41,465 nt of DNA from an uncultured Pelagibacteraceae bacterium (GTDB lineage: Bacteria > Pseudomonadota > Alphaproteobacteria > Pelagibacterales > AG-422-B15), in the NCBI GenBank assembly GCA_902564025.1, contig CACEZK010000009.1, positions 1 to 41,465 on the forward strand, given 5' to 3'. This document shows positions 20,976 through 30,430 of the stretch, one piece after another. A program made the translations under genes and the position numbers. Numbering within the stretch: the stretch's first letter is position 1; each line of letters begins with the position of its first letter. The notes under the pieces were generated by a model that searched no databases, was not told where the DNA came from, and saw nothing but the letters and a program-made list of their open reading frames with translations.

Positions 20976-22268
20976 TTACTTAAAAACTTTTTTGAAAATA
21001 TAGTCAGTTCTGCGAGCGGCATGTTTTAAATCTAAAATTTTTGATATTTCTTTTTTGTTTAGGTATTTTTTTAATTCTTCATCTTTGTTAAGTATTACCT
21101 CAAAATCTGTATTCGTTTTCCAAACTTCCATTGCATTACGTTGGACAATTTTGTACGCATCTTCTCGTGATAAACCTTTTTGTGTCATTGCCAGCATCAA
21201 TCCCTCAGACATTGGCAATTTTTTTAATCTATCTAAATTAGTTTTCATATTTTTTGGATACACAACAAGATTTGATATCACATTATTCATTCGTGAAAGT
21301 GCAAAGTCGATTATAATATTTGCATCTGGCGCCATTATTCTCTCTACACTCGAATGTGATATGTCTCTTTCATGCCAAAGAGTAATATTTTCTAAAGCAG
21401 GAACCGTATAACCTCTAATCAGTCTTGCCAGTCCAGTTAAATTCTCAGTCAGAACTGGATTTCTTTTGTGAGGCATCGCTGATGACCCTTTTTGTCCTTT
21501 TGAAAAAAATTCTTCAACTTCTAAAACTTCAGTTCTTTGTAAATGTCTTATCTCAGTAGCTAAACGTTCAATCGAACTTGCAATTACTGCAAGAGTATTA
21601 AAATATACTGCGTGACGATCTCTTGGAATTATTTGAGTTGAAATTGTTTCTGCTTTCATGCCCAACTTTTTTGCAACGTACTGTTCAACACGTGGATCAA
21701 TATTTGCATAATTGCCGACTGCACCTGAAATCGCGCATACATTTATTTCTTCGATTGCCTCTAAAAAACGCTTATGGTTCCTTTGAAATTCTGCGTAAAA
21801 AGATGCCATTTTAACTCCAAAAGTTGTGGGTTCCGCATGGATCCCATGACTTCTTCCAATGCAAGGTGTGTTCTTATGTTTTATTGCAATCTTTTTTAAT
21901 GATTTTAGTAAATTTAACAGTTCCTTCTCAATAATGACTGAGGACTGTTTTAGTTGAACATTAAAGGCTGTATCTAAAATATCTGAAGAAGTTAGACCTT
22001 GGTGAAGAAATCTTGCAGGTGGACCCGCGTATTCAGAAATTGTTGTTAAAAAAGCAATTACATCGTGTTTCACTTTTTTTTCAATTTGATCAATTCTCTT
22101 TTCATTAATCTTTGCTTTTGATCTAATTTTTTTACTTGTTCCCTTAGGAACAGTTCCTAATTTCTCCATGGCTTCGCAAGCATAGAGTTCAATATCAAGC
22201 CATATTTTAAATTTAGAGTTAGAGCTCCAAACGTCAGTCATCTCGGCTCTAGAATAACGAGGGATCAT
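20976..22268 (-). CDS. purB: Adenylosuccinate lyase
   Basis: MIPRYSRAEM, LTSSDILDTA, GSSAMPHKRNPVLTENL fumarase/ASL signature. Confidence 0.95.
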   Translation of the reverse strand: MIPRYSRAEMTDVWSSNSKFKIWLDIELYACEAMEKLGTVPKGTSKKIRSKAKINEKRIDQIEKKVKHDVIAFLTTISEYAGPPARFLHQGLTSSDILDTAFNVQLKQSSVIIEKELLNLLKSLKKIAIKHKNTPCIGRSHGIHAEPTTFGVKMASFYAEFQRNHKRFLEAIEEINVCAISGAVGNYANIDPRVEQYVAKKLGMKAETISTQIIPRDRHAVYFNTLAVIASSIERLATEIRHLQRTEVLEVEEFFSKGQKGSSAMPHKRNPVLTENLTGLARLIRGYTVPALENITLWHERDISHSSVERIMAPDANIIIDFALSRMNNVISNLVVYPKNMKTNLDRLKKLPMSEGLMLAMTQKGLSREDAYKIVQRNAMEVWKTNTDFEVILNKDEELKKYLNKKEISKILDLKHAARRTDYIFKKVFK

Positions 22269-22292
22269 ATAAGTATGTTTTTAATCTTTAAT

Positions 22293-23063
22293 TTACGGTT
22301 TATCAAGCCCAGCGGGTGATTTTGTAAAAATTTCTACACCATCGTTGGTAATGCCAATACTATGCTCAAATTGTGCTGACAAGCTTTTATCTTTTGTAAC
22401 AGCCGTCCAACCATCGCCTAACATTCTAACATCATATTTTCCAAAATTTATCATCGGTTCCACTGTAAAAAACATGCCTGTTTCAATTCTTTCACCTTTA
22501 CCTTTATCCCCGTAGTGAAGAATGTTTGGAAACTCATGAAAAACTTTTCCCAGTCCATGACCACAAAAATCACGAACAACACTGTAATTTTGTTTTTCTG
22601 CATATGTTTGAATTGCACTACCAATATCACCTAATGTTGCATCAGGTTTAGCAGCATTAATGCCTTCATGCATTGCTTGATATGTACAATCAATTAATTT
22701 TTGTGCTTTGGCATTTATTTTTCCAACAGGAAACATGCGGCTAGTATCGCCATGCCAGCCATCAACAATTACGGTTACATCAATATTAACAATATCCCCA
22801 TTTTCTAAAATTCTTGATGAGGGAATTCCATGACATATTACGTGATTAATTGAAGTACAGACTGACTTAGGATAACCCTTATAAAATAAAGGGGCAATCA
22901 GGCCTCCATGACGAATTATATAATCAAATGCAATCTTATCTAACTCTTCAGTGGAAACACCAGGCTTTACTTTTTCAACAAGAAGATCCAATGTAGATGC
23001 TGCAAGATTACCTGCTTTTCGCATCCCTTCAAAATCATCAGAACTATGAATAGTGTTATTCAA
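22293..23063 (-). CDS. map: Type I methionine aminopeptidase
   Basis: NGDIVNIDVTVIVDGWHGDTSRMF, FCGHGLGKVFHEFPNILHYG, FTVEPMIN. Confidence 0.95.
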   Translation of the reverse strand: MNNTIHSSDDFEGMRKAGNLAASTLDLLVEKVKPGVSTEELDKIAFDYIIRHGGLIAPLFYKGYPKSVCTSINHVICHGIPSSRILENGDIVNIDVTVIVDGWHGDTSRMFPVGKINAKAQKLIDCTYQAMHEGINAAKPDATLGDIGSAIQTYAEKQNYSVVRDFCGHGLGKVFHEFPNILHYGDKGKGERIETGMFFTVEPMINFGKYDVRMLGDGWTAVTKDKSLSAQFEHSIGITNDGVEIFTKSPAGLDKP

Positions 23064-23761
23064 TTTAATATCTTTATTTTTTTATTTACACTTATACCAT
23101 TTCTACCAAAAGAACAGTCATAACATAAAGGCTCAACACCCATTTTTTTAACCTTCTTAAAAGTATCTGCATATTTAGTGTCAATATCTGCAGCGATCTT
23201 AAACTTAGCGCAATCATCTCTTTGGACTAAGAAAAGCATGACTGCTCTTACAGATTTGGCTGGAAGAGTGGATAGCTCTATTAAATGTTTTAGCCCTCTC
23301 TCAGTGATCGCATCAGGAAATTCTGCAATTGATTTATCTCTCGATAAAGTAACATTTTTAACTTCTACGTATATTTCTTCTTTTTTTGTTTGAACTAAGA
23401 AGTCAATTCTAGAATTTTGACCGTACTTAACTTCTCTTTTGAATGATACAATTTTCCCTAGCTCTAAAATTTTGCCTTTGCTTATTGCTTCTTCAACAAT
23501 CCGATTAGCTCGATGAGTATTTACTCCGACCATTGCTCCATTTGATTGAATTGCCTCTAAAGTAAATTTAAGTTTTCGGTTAGGGTCATCTGCTTCTGTT
23601 AAATAGACTAAATTATCTTTTTCAAGCAGCCCCATCATCGAGCCAGTATTTGGACAATGAGCTGTGACAATTTTTTTACTATCAAGTTGAACATCTACAA
23701 AAAATCTCTTATATCTCTTTATGAATTTACCAGTGAGGAAATTTTTTGAATTTTTTGACAT
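23060..23761 (-). CDS. sfsA: DNA/RNA nuclease SfsA
   Basis: HCPNTGSMMGLL, RIDFLVQ, YVEVKNVTL, FPDAITERGLKHL. Confidence 0.93.
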   Translation of the reverse strand: MSKNSKNFLTGKFIKRYKRFFVDVQLDSKKIVTAHCPNTGSMMGLLEKDNLVYLTEADDPNRKLKFTLEAIQSNGAMVGVNTHRANRIVEEAISKGKILELGKIVSFKREVKYGQNSRIDFLVQTKKEEIYVEVKNVTLSRDKSIAEFPDAITERGLKHLIELSTLPAKSVRAVMLFLVQRDDCAKFKIAADIDTKYADTFKKVKKMGVEPLCYDCSFGRNGISVNKKIKILN

Positions 23762-23767
23762 AAGATT

Positions 23768-24490
23768 ATGAAAGCATCACTAATTATTATAGGTAATGAA
23801 ATTTTATCAGGTCGTACACAAGATAAGAATCTATCATATCTTGCAAATTGGTTGAATGAAATAGGTATTCAACTAACTGAAGTCAGAGTAATTCGTGATG
23901 ATGAGGATGTAATTGTTGAGACAGTTAACCATTTAAGAAAAACTTATGACTATGTGTTTACCACTGGCGGTATTGGGCCAACACACGACGACATCACTTC
24001 AGAGTCAATTGCTAAAGCATTTTCTGTTGATTTGGAAATAAATCAGGGAGCGCTCTCAATATTAAAAGAGTATTATAAAGATGGAGAGCTCACAGAAGCT
24101 CGAATGAAGATGACTAAGATGCCTGTTGGCTCAGAGCTCATTGAAAATCCAGTCAGTAGAGCGCCAGGGTTTAAAATGGACAATGTATTTGTTTTGGCAG
24201 GTATACCAGGAATTATGCAAGGCATGTTGGAAGGGGCTCGTCAATTTCTCAAGAAAGGAGATGTAGTAAGATCTAAATCAGTCGATATTTTTACACCTGA
24301 AAGTAATGTTGCTGAGATACTCACTAACCTTCAGGCAAAATATAGCTCTGTGGAAATAGGCAGTTATCCATTTAGCAAGGAAAATAGATTTGGAACATCA
24401 ATTGTTATGCGTTCTACAAGCGATGATCAGCTGTCAAAATGTGATGCAGAATTAAAGGAATTAGTTAAAAATTATGATACAAAGTATTAG
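23768..24490 (+). CDS. Molybdopterin-binding (CinA N-terminal-like) protein
   Basis: IIIGNEILSGRTQDKNLSYLANWLNEIGI, TTGGIGPTHDDITSESIAKAF; no C-terminal CinA deamidase domain. Confidence 0.85.
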   Translation: MKASLIIIGNEILSGRTQDKNLSYLANWLNEIGIQLTEVRVIRDDEDVIVETVNHLRKTYDYVFTTGGIGPTHDDITSESIAKAFSVDLEINQGALSILKEYYKDGELTEARMKMTKMPVGSELIENPVSRAPGFKMDNVFVLAGIPGIMQGMLEGARQFLKKGDVVRSKSVDIFTPESNVAEILTNLQAKYSSVEIGSYPFSKENRFGTSIVMRSTSDDQLSKCDAELKELVKNYDTKY

Positions 24491-24614
24491 TAATTTTTAC
24501 CCACAAATCGCTAAATAATTGATTTAATTGATTATTATTATTTTTTTAATATTTACTTAAGAAGGATTCTCAATAATAATTGCCTAATTTTATAAAATTA
24601 AGGGGAAAATAAAC

Positions 24615-25307
24615 ATGAAAGTATTAATGCTAAATCCCGGAGATCACGTTGCGATTTCGTTTTGGTTGATCTCTATGGCCATGGTTGCCGCTACTGCTTT
24701 CTTCTTTCTTGAAAGAGATCGTGTAGCAGCTAAATGGAAAACGTCCCTTACGGTAGCTGGTTTGGTTACTGGTATTGCGGCGTGGCACTACTTCTACATG
24801 AGAGGTGTATGGGTTGCTACTGGTGACTCACCAACAGTCCTTCGTTACATTGACTGGTTGATTACTGTGCCTCTACAAATCGTAGAATTCTATGTAATTC
24901 TTGCAGCGATGACTGCTGTTGCTTCAAGCCTTTTCTGGAGACTATTAATTGCATCAATAATTATGCTTGTCTTTGGTTACATGGGTGAAACTGGAGCGAT
25001 GAATGTAACTCTAGCCTTCGTAATAGGTATGGCTGGATGGTTATATATCATCTACGAGGTTTTTGCAGGTGAAGCAAGCAAGGCAAGTGCTGGTAGTGGA
25101 AACGCTGCTGGTCAGACCGCATTTAACGCATTGAGATTAATTGTTACAGTCGGATGGGCAATTTATCCAATTGGTTATGCTGTAGGTTACTTTGGTGGCG
25201 GCGTTGACGCTGGTTCATTGAACTTAATCTATAACCTTGCAGACTTTGTTAATAAAATTGCATTTGGTATGGCTATTTATGTAGCTGCAGTATCAGACAG
25301 CAACTAA
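24615..25307 (+). CDS. Proteorhodopsin, predicted blue-absorbing proton pump
   Basis: RYIDWLITVPLQIVEF (D97 acceptor, Q105 tuning, E108 donor), AAWHYFYMRG (H75), NLADFVNKIAFGMAIY (retinal-binding Lys). Confidence 0.96.
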   Translation: MKVLMLNPGDHVAISFWLISMAMVAATAFFFLERDRVAAKWKTSLTVAGLVTGIAAWHYFYMRGVWVATGDSPTVLRYIDWLITVPLQIVEFYVILAAMTAVASSLFWRLLIASIIMLVFGYMGETGAMNVTLAFVIGMAGWLYIIYEVFAGEASKASAGSGNAAGQTAFNALRLIVTVGWAIYPIGYAVGYFGGGVDAGSLNLIYNLADFVNKIAFGMAIYVAAVSDSN

Positions 25308-25331
25308 TTAACTGCAAAGTAAATAATAAAG

Positions 25332-25358
25332 AAGGGGCCTTCGGGCCCCTTTTTTTTT
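25332..25358 (+). terminator. Rho-independent terminator after proteorhodopsin
   Basis: AGGGGCC-TTCG-GGCCCCT hairpin followed by a run of T (aaggggccttcgggcccctttttttt). Confidence 0.9.
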
Positions 25359-25414
25359 ATCCATTGTTAAAGTTCTGGAACTTAATTACACATAGAGTTA
25401 TAAATTATTGTATT

Positions 25415-25502
25415 GGCCTCATGGCGGAATTGGTAGACGCAAAGGACTTAAAATCCTTTGGGATTTATTCCCGTCCCGGTTCGAGTCCGGGTGAGGCCAC
25501 CA
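25415..25502 (+). tRNA. tRNA-Leu (UAA)
   Basis: GGCCTCA/TGAGGCC acceptor stem, long variable arm, GGTTCGAGTCC T-arm, anticodon TAA in cttaaaa loop, encoded CCA. Confidence 0.95.
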
Positions 25503-25560
25503 AATGTTTAGATAATTTTTATAAGTGCTATTACATATATTTTGGTTATAATCATATTTT

Positions 25561-26448
25561 ATGAGAAATTTTAAGACCTATATTTGCTCAATCTTTGGTA
25601 TCTTTTTGTTAATAGGTATTTCAAATGCCTCTAATTTAGAAAATAGAGTTACTTCATATTTTAATGGTCTAGTTAATAGCTTAGGTACAAGTGTCTCTTC
25701 ATTATTAGGAGAAAGTAGTAGAGTGAAGTATCTTGATTTAAATTTGGGTGTACAGGAGCATTTTAAGCCAACAATCTCACTTACTAATGTGAATATGATT
25801 TCTGAGTATGGTAATAGCGCAATATTTAATCAAAACTCTCTAAACCTTCATAACAATGACCAAACAATTAACCTGGGTATTGGACATAGAACTCTTCTTA
25901 ATGATGACAAAGTTATATTTGGATTAAATGTATTTTTTGATTATGCATTTGATGACTCACATCAGAGAAATGGAGCGGGCCTTGAGGTTATAAGTAGTGT
26001 TTTTGATTTGAGATCTAATATTTACGATGCCACATCAGGTATTGAAACAGTTTCTACAGGTAAAGATGAAGAGGCAATGGACGGATGGGATATGCGTCTT
26101 GATTATCACTTACCTATTAAAGCAAATGCGAGATTATTTGCAGGATTATTTGAATTTGAAAATGCAGCTGGTTCCTATGAATTAGAAGGAGAGAAGTACG
26201 GTCTTAATGTAATTGGTAACAACCTCGATTTAGAAATTGGATATATCGATGACAATAAAACAGGTGACGGCACATTTGCTAATATAAGTTATGTTGTGCC
26301 TCTTAGTGGTAATAGTTCTTTCAAAAATAACTCCTCTAGTTATTTTGAGTATACATCCGTCGCTGAGAGATTGTATGAACCAGTTAAACGTGAAAATAAG
26401 ATTAGAGTTGTCTCTACAACACTAAATGTTAAAGCAAGTGGGTTTTAA
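25561..26448 (+). CDS. Stand-alone inverse-autotransporter (intimin/invasin-type) beta-barrel protein
   Basis: Signal peptide; INLGIGHRTLLNDDKVIFGLNVFFDYAFDDSHQRNGAGLEVIS resembles the IAT_beta domain; SVAERLYEPVKRENKIRVV resembles the conserved end of that domain; the protein stops about 11 aa later. Confidence 0.75.
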   Translation: MRNFKTYICSIFGIFLLIGISNASNLENRVTSYFNGLVNSLGTSVSSLLGESSRVKYLDLNLGVQEHFKPTISLTNVNMISEYGNSAIFNQNSLNLHNNDQTINLGIGHRTLLNDDKVIFGLNVFFDYAFDDSHQRNGAGLEVISSVFDLRSNIYDATSGIETVSTGKDEEAMDGWDMRLDYHLPIKANARLFAGLFEFENAAGSYELEGEKYGLNVIGNNLDLEIGYIDDNKTGDGTFANISYVVPLSGNSSFKNNSSSYFEYTSVAERLYEPVKRENKIRVVSTTLNVKASGF

Positions 26449-26451
26449 ATA

Positions 26452-27324
26452 ATGAAATTCAAATTAATATTCAAAATATATACTTTTTTATTTTTAATTT
26501 TTGCTCCTATTTCTAGCTTATTTGCTGATAGCCATGTTAATAGTTGTACTATTACAAATGGAGTATTTACAGCCGCTGAGGTAATAGCTGATGGTCAGGG
26601 TGAGTATTGTGCAAGTGCGCCAGAGTCTTATGAAGTAATTGTGTATGAAATGTATCTTTGTACAGCAGCTCCAACAGCACCCACAACATCTTCTTCGATG
26701 GGATTAGATAATTGCTTTAAAAACTGGGAGTCTTCCTCTGGCGAAACGCTCGCAATTCAACAAAATCAGACAATAGATGTTCCAGGCACTATGTCTAGGC
26801 CACCAAATGGCACTTACACTCATGGTGTAATGTTAATTGACAATACATTTGGAATTACTATGGCTATGCAGTTTGATGGGACTATGGGAGGACAAGATGG
26901 TACATCAGGAGTTTATTGCGCTTCAGTAGCAGGTAGTGGAACAATGGGATCTTCAGGTACAATACCTACTGCTAGTTCAACTTGCGGATCTTCAGCGATT
27001 ACCCCTGGAAAATTTGTTGAAACCCTCACAAGTTTTGACAATGAAGATTTTTCCGGAACTGCTACAGCGGACAATTTGAATGGTACGTCCGCATCAATAA
27101 ATGGTTACTTGGTTGATACAGATGGAAACTTGGCTGAAAACGATGCTGATGTAGACAAATTAACTGGATCTTTAGTCTTTGCAGATGCAGTTAATTTTAC
27201 AGAGGCGACAACAACTTTGACAATGTCATTCAACGTTGGTGAGGGAATGTCACTTTATGACGATGGTTCAGACCAGATAACTTTTGGCAGTGGACCTTTT
27301 CAGGCAATTATAACAACTGATTAG
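26452..27324 (+). CDS. Secreted protein of unknown function, Thr/Ser/Gly-rich, six Cys in the mature region
   Basis: Signal peptide MKFKLIFKIYTFLFLIFAPISSLFA; mature protein starts DSHVNSCTITNGVFTAAEV; 3 bp downstream of the beta-barrel gene. Confidence 0.7.
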   Translation: MKFKLIFKIYTFLFLIFAPISSLFADSHVNSCTITNGVFTAAEVIADGQGEYCASAPESYEVIVYEMYLCTAAPTAPTTSSSMGLDNCFKNWESSSGETLAIQQNQTIDVPGTMSRPPNGTYTHGVMLIDNTFGITMAMQFDGTMGGQDGTSGVYCASVAGSGTMGSSGTIPTASSTCGSSAITPGKFVETLTSFDNEDFSGTATADNLNGTSASINGYLVDTDGNLAENDADVDKLTGSLVFADAVNFTEATTTLTMSFNVGEGMSLYDDGSDQITFGSGPFQAIITTD

Positions 27325-27326
27325 TT

Positions 27327-28094
27327 TTAAAATTTAAATTGTTCGTTTAAAATTCTTTCATCAAATGAATGATCCTCATCGAATAGAAGTTCTACAACTT
27401 GATCTTTACTTTGATGCACTTCAACAGAACTGATATCTCTAAACTCAGTACTATCAGCGACAGCACTTACAGGTCTTTTCTTACTTTCAATAATTTCAAA
27501 TTTTACATTTGACTCATTATTTAGTATCGCACCTTTCCATCTTCTAGGTCTAAAAGCACTTATAGGAGTTAATGCAAGAACATCAGCATTTATTGGAAGT
27601 ATTGGACCGTGAGCAGATAAATTGTAAGCTGTGCTACCAGACGGTGTTGAAATTAATACACCATCACAGATTAGTTCATCTAACCTAACTTTGCCATCAA
27701 CTGAAATTTTTATTTTTGATGCTTGATGTGTTTCTCTAAGTAATGATACTTCGTTAATAGCGATCGCTTCATGAATAGAGCCTTCGACACTCACTGCTTT
27801 CATTATCAATGGAGATATTTTAATTGATTGAGATTGATTAATTCTATTTACCAAATCGTTTTCATTTGAAGAGTTCATCAAAAATCCAACACTACCATAA
27901 TTTAAACCAAATAATGGCAAGCGCTTATCCATGTGAGATTTTATAGCTTCAAGCATAAATCCATCACCGCCCAGGACCACTATTACATCCGAATTATCAA
28001 AGTCATTCTTACCATACTTGTCTTCTAAAATTTTTTTCTGAGAACTTGCCTCATCACTGCTAGAAGCCAAAAAAACTGGTTTATTTAAATTCAT
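27327..28094 (-). CDS. nadK: NAD kinase
   Basis: VVLGGDGFMLEAI, LFGLNYGSVGFLMN, STPSGSTAYNLSAHGPI. Confidence 0.94.
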   Translation of the reverse strand: MNLNKPVFLASSSDEASSQKKILEDKYGKNDFDNSDVIVVLGGDGFMLEAIKSHMDKRLPLFGLNYGSVGFLMNSSNENDLVNRINQSQSIKISPLIMKAVSVEGSIHEAIAINEVSLLRETHQASKIKISVDGKVRLDELICDGVLISTPSGSTAYNLSAHGPILPINADVLALTPISAFRPRRWKGAILNNESNVKFEIIESKKRPVSAVADSTEFRDISSVEVHQSKDQVVELLFDEDHSFDERILNEQFKF

Positions 28095-28174
28095 GGTTTT
28101 TTACCTACAAAAAAGTATTCCTTTATCCTAAAATCCTGTCTAATTGAACATAATTAATTAATTATTCTTATCTT

Positions 28175-29668
28175 ATGTCTTTAGATGGGTATTTACTCTC
28201 AATAGATCAAGGCACTACCAGTTCACGGGCCTTAATTTTAGATATTCAAGGCAATATTATTAGTCAAAAAAACTTTGAATTTAAACAGTATTTCCCGAAT
28301 GATGGTTGGGTTGAGCATGATCCAATAGAAATTTTAAAGACAACACAAGACGCTATTAATTTTGTGATTGGAGAAACAAACATAAGCTCAAAAGATATTA
28401 ATATTGCAGGTATAACAAATCAAAGAGAGACGGTCGTTGCATGGAATAAAATAACTGGAAAGCCAGTCTACAATGCTATTGTGTGGCAGGACAGACGAAC
28501 AGAAAATTTTTGTGAGACATTAAGAGAAAAGAATTTAACAAAACTAATTCAATCAAAGACTGGTCTCATAATTGATCCTTACTTTTCAGCAACAAAAATT
28601 AAATGGATCATTGAAAATATTGAAGAAGCAAAAAAAACAAATCATGAAAATAATTTATTAGTTGGAACAATTGATTCTTGGCTCATTTGGAATTTTACAA
28701 AAGGCGAATGTCATTATACTGATGTAACAAATGCATCAAGAACAATGCTTTATAATATAAATGAAGATTGTTGGGATGATGAATTATTAAATATTTTTAA
28801 TATTAACAAAAATATTTTGCCTGATGTAAAAAATTGTACTGATGATTTTGGAGCAATAGATTCTAGTTTCTTTGGAGAAAAAATTTCAATAGGCGGCGTA
28901 GCCGGTGATCAACAGGCAGCTACTATTGGACAGGCTTGTTTCAAGGAAGGAATGGTTAAATCCACGTATGGCACAGGTTGTTTTTTGTTAATGAATACTG
29001 GAAATAAATTTATAGAATCAGAGTCCAAATTATTGTCCACTAAAGCTTATAATATATTTGATAAAAAAGATTTTGCTTTAGAGGGTAGTATTTTCAATGC
29101 GGGTACTGTTGTTCAATGGATGCGTGATGAAATGAATTTTATTAACGATGCAAGCAAGGTTGAAGAGCTTGCAAATAACAGTACTAACGAAGTACAATTC
29201 ATTCCTGCTTTTACTGGTTTGGGTGCTCCTTATTGGAATTCTGATGTGAGGGGTCAAATTTCAGGAATTACTCGAGATACTTCAAAGGCTGATATTGCCA
29301 TGGCTGCATTAAAATCAATATGTTATCAAACAAGAGATCTTCTTGAGTGCCTGCTTAACGATACAAAACTAAAGAGAAATGATTTTACTATTCGTGTTGA
29401 TGGAGGCATGTCTAAAAATAATCTTATGATGCAATTATTATCGGATATCACTCAAGTAAGAATTGAAAGGCCTTTGAATCAAGAGTCGACTGCTATGGGT
29501 GCAGCTTACTTAGCTGGAATGAAATCTGGTGTATACAAAGATGTTGCAGAGGTCGAGAAATTGTGGAAGACTGATCGCAAATTTGAGCCTGCTGTTTCAT
29601 TGGACGAGGCAGATCAACAATATAATAGATGGCTAAAAACTGTAAAAGGACTAATGAATAATGGTTGA
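28175..29668 (+). CDS. glpK: Glycerol kinase
   Basis: LSIDQGTTSSRALI, NQRETVVAWNKITGKPVYNAIVWQDRRT, RVDGGMSKNNLMMQLLSDI. Confidence 0.95.
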   Translation: MSLDGYLLSIDQGTTSSRALILDIQGNIISQKNFEFKQYFPNDGWVEHDPIEILKTTQDAINFVIGETNISSKDINIAGITNQRETVVAWNKITGKPVYNAIVWQDRRTENFCETLREKNLTKLIQSKTGLIIDPYFSATKIKWIIENIEEAKKTNHENNLLVGTIDSWLIWNFTKGECHYTDVTNASRTMLYNINEDCWDDELLNIFNINKNILPDVKNCTDDFGAIDSSFFGEKISIGGVAGDQQAATIGQACFKEGMVKSTYGTGCFLLMNTGNKFIESESKLLSTKAYNIFDKKDFALEGSIFNAGTVVQWMRDEMNFINDASKVEELANNSTNEVQFIPAFTGLGAPYWNSDVRGQISGITRDTSKADIAMAALKSICYQTRDLLECLLNDTKLKRNDFTIRVDGGMSKNNLMMQLLSDITQVRIERPLNQESTAMGAAYLAGMKSGVYKDVAEVEKLWKTDRKFEPAVSLDEADQQYNRWLKTVKGLMNNG

Positions 29669-30407
29669 TGTAAAAAATAGTGTTTCAAAAGAAGAATGGG
29701 AAACAAGACAAGACTTGGCTGCATTCTATCGAACAATTCCATATTTTGGTTGGGATGATTTAATATTTACACATATATCTGCTAAAGTTCCTGGGACTGA
29801 TGATGAATTTCTAATTAACCCTTATGGTTTTTTATTTGATGAAATAACTGCTTCAAACTTGGTGAAAGTTAACTTAAAGGGAAAAATACTTAGTGACACA
29901 AATAATTTTATAAATCCTGCAGGTTTTACCATTCATAGTGCAATACATGAGAAAAGAGAGGATGCACATTGTATTGTTCATCTTCACTCAAATGATGGCG
30001 TAGCAGTCGCATCATTGAAAGATGGTTTATTGCCTTTATCTCAAACTGGAATGTTAGTCAGGAGTCAAATCGCATATCACGATTATGAAGGAGTTGCTCT
30101 TTTTGAAGAAGAAAAAGAAAGATTGGTAAAGGATCTAGGTGAAGCGCGTTTAATGATACTTAGAAATCATGGAACATTGGCTTTAGGTAAAAATGTTGCA
30201 GAAGCATTTACAAATATATATTTCTTAGAGAAAGCATGCTCTTATCAAGTGAGAGCTCTTTCTGGAAATCTTGAATTGAACTACCCCTCAGAGGAATCAA
30301 TTGAAACAACAAGACAACAAGGTGAGGGAAGAGAAATGGCTGCGGCTTTGCTATGGCCTGCAGTTAAAAGAAAGATGGAGCGACTAGACTCATCTTTTCT
30401 TAATTAA
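29661..30407 (+). CDS. Class II aldolase/adducin family protein
   Basis: FTHISAKVPG, HLHSNDGVAVAS, LRNHGTLALG class II aldolase metal-site motifs. Confidence 0.85.
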   Translation: MVDVKNSVSKEEWETRQDLAAFYRTIPYFGWDDLIFTHISAKVPGTDDEFLINPYGFLFDEITASNLVKVNLKGKILSDTNNFINPAGFTIHSAIHEKREDAHCIVHLHSNDGVAVASLKDGLLPLSQTGMLVRSQIAYHDYEGVALFEEEKERLVKDLGEARLMILRNHGTLALGKNVAEAFTNIYFLEKACSYQVRALSGNLELNYPSEESIETTRQQGEGREMAAALLWPAVKRKMERLDSSFLN

Positions 30408-30430
30408 TCATAATAAATAAGGAGTTATAG

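Noticed and set aside
25364-25564. 66-aa plus-strand ORF over tRNA-Leu
   Set aside because: MAELVDAKDLKSFG...PGSSPGEA is simply the tRNA-Leu sequence translated.
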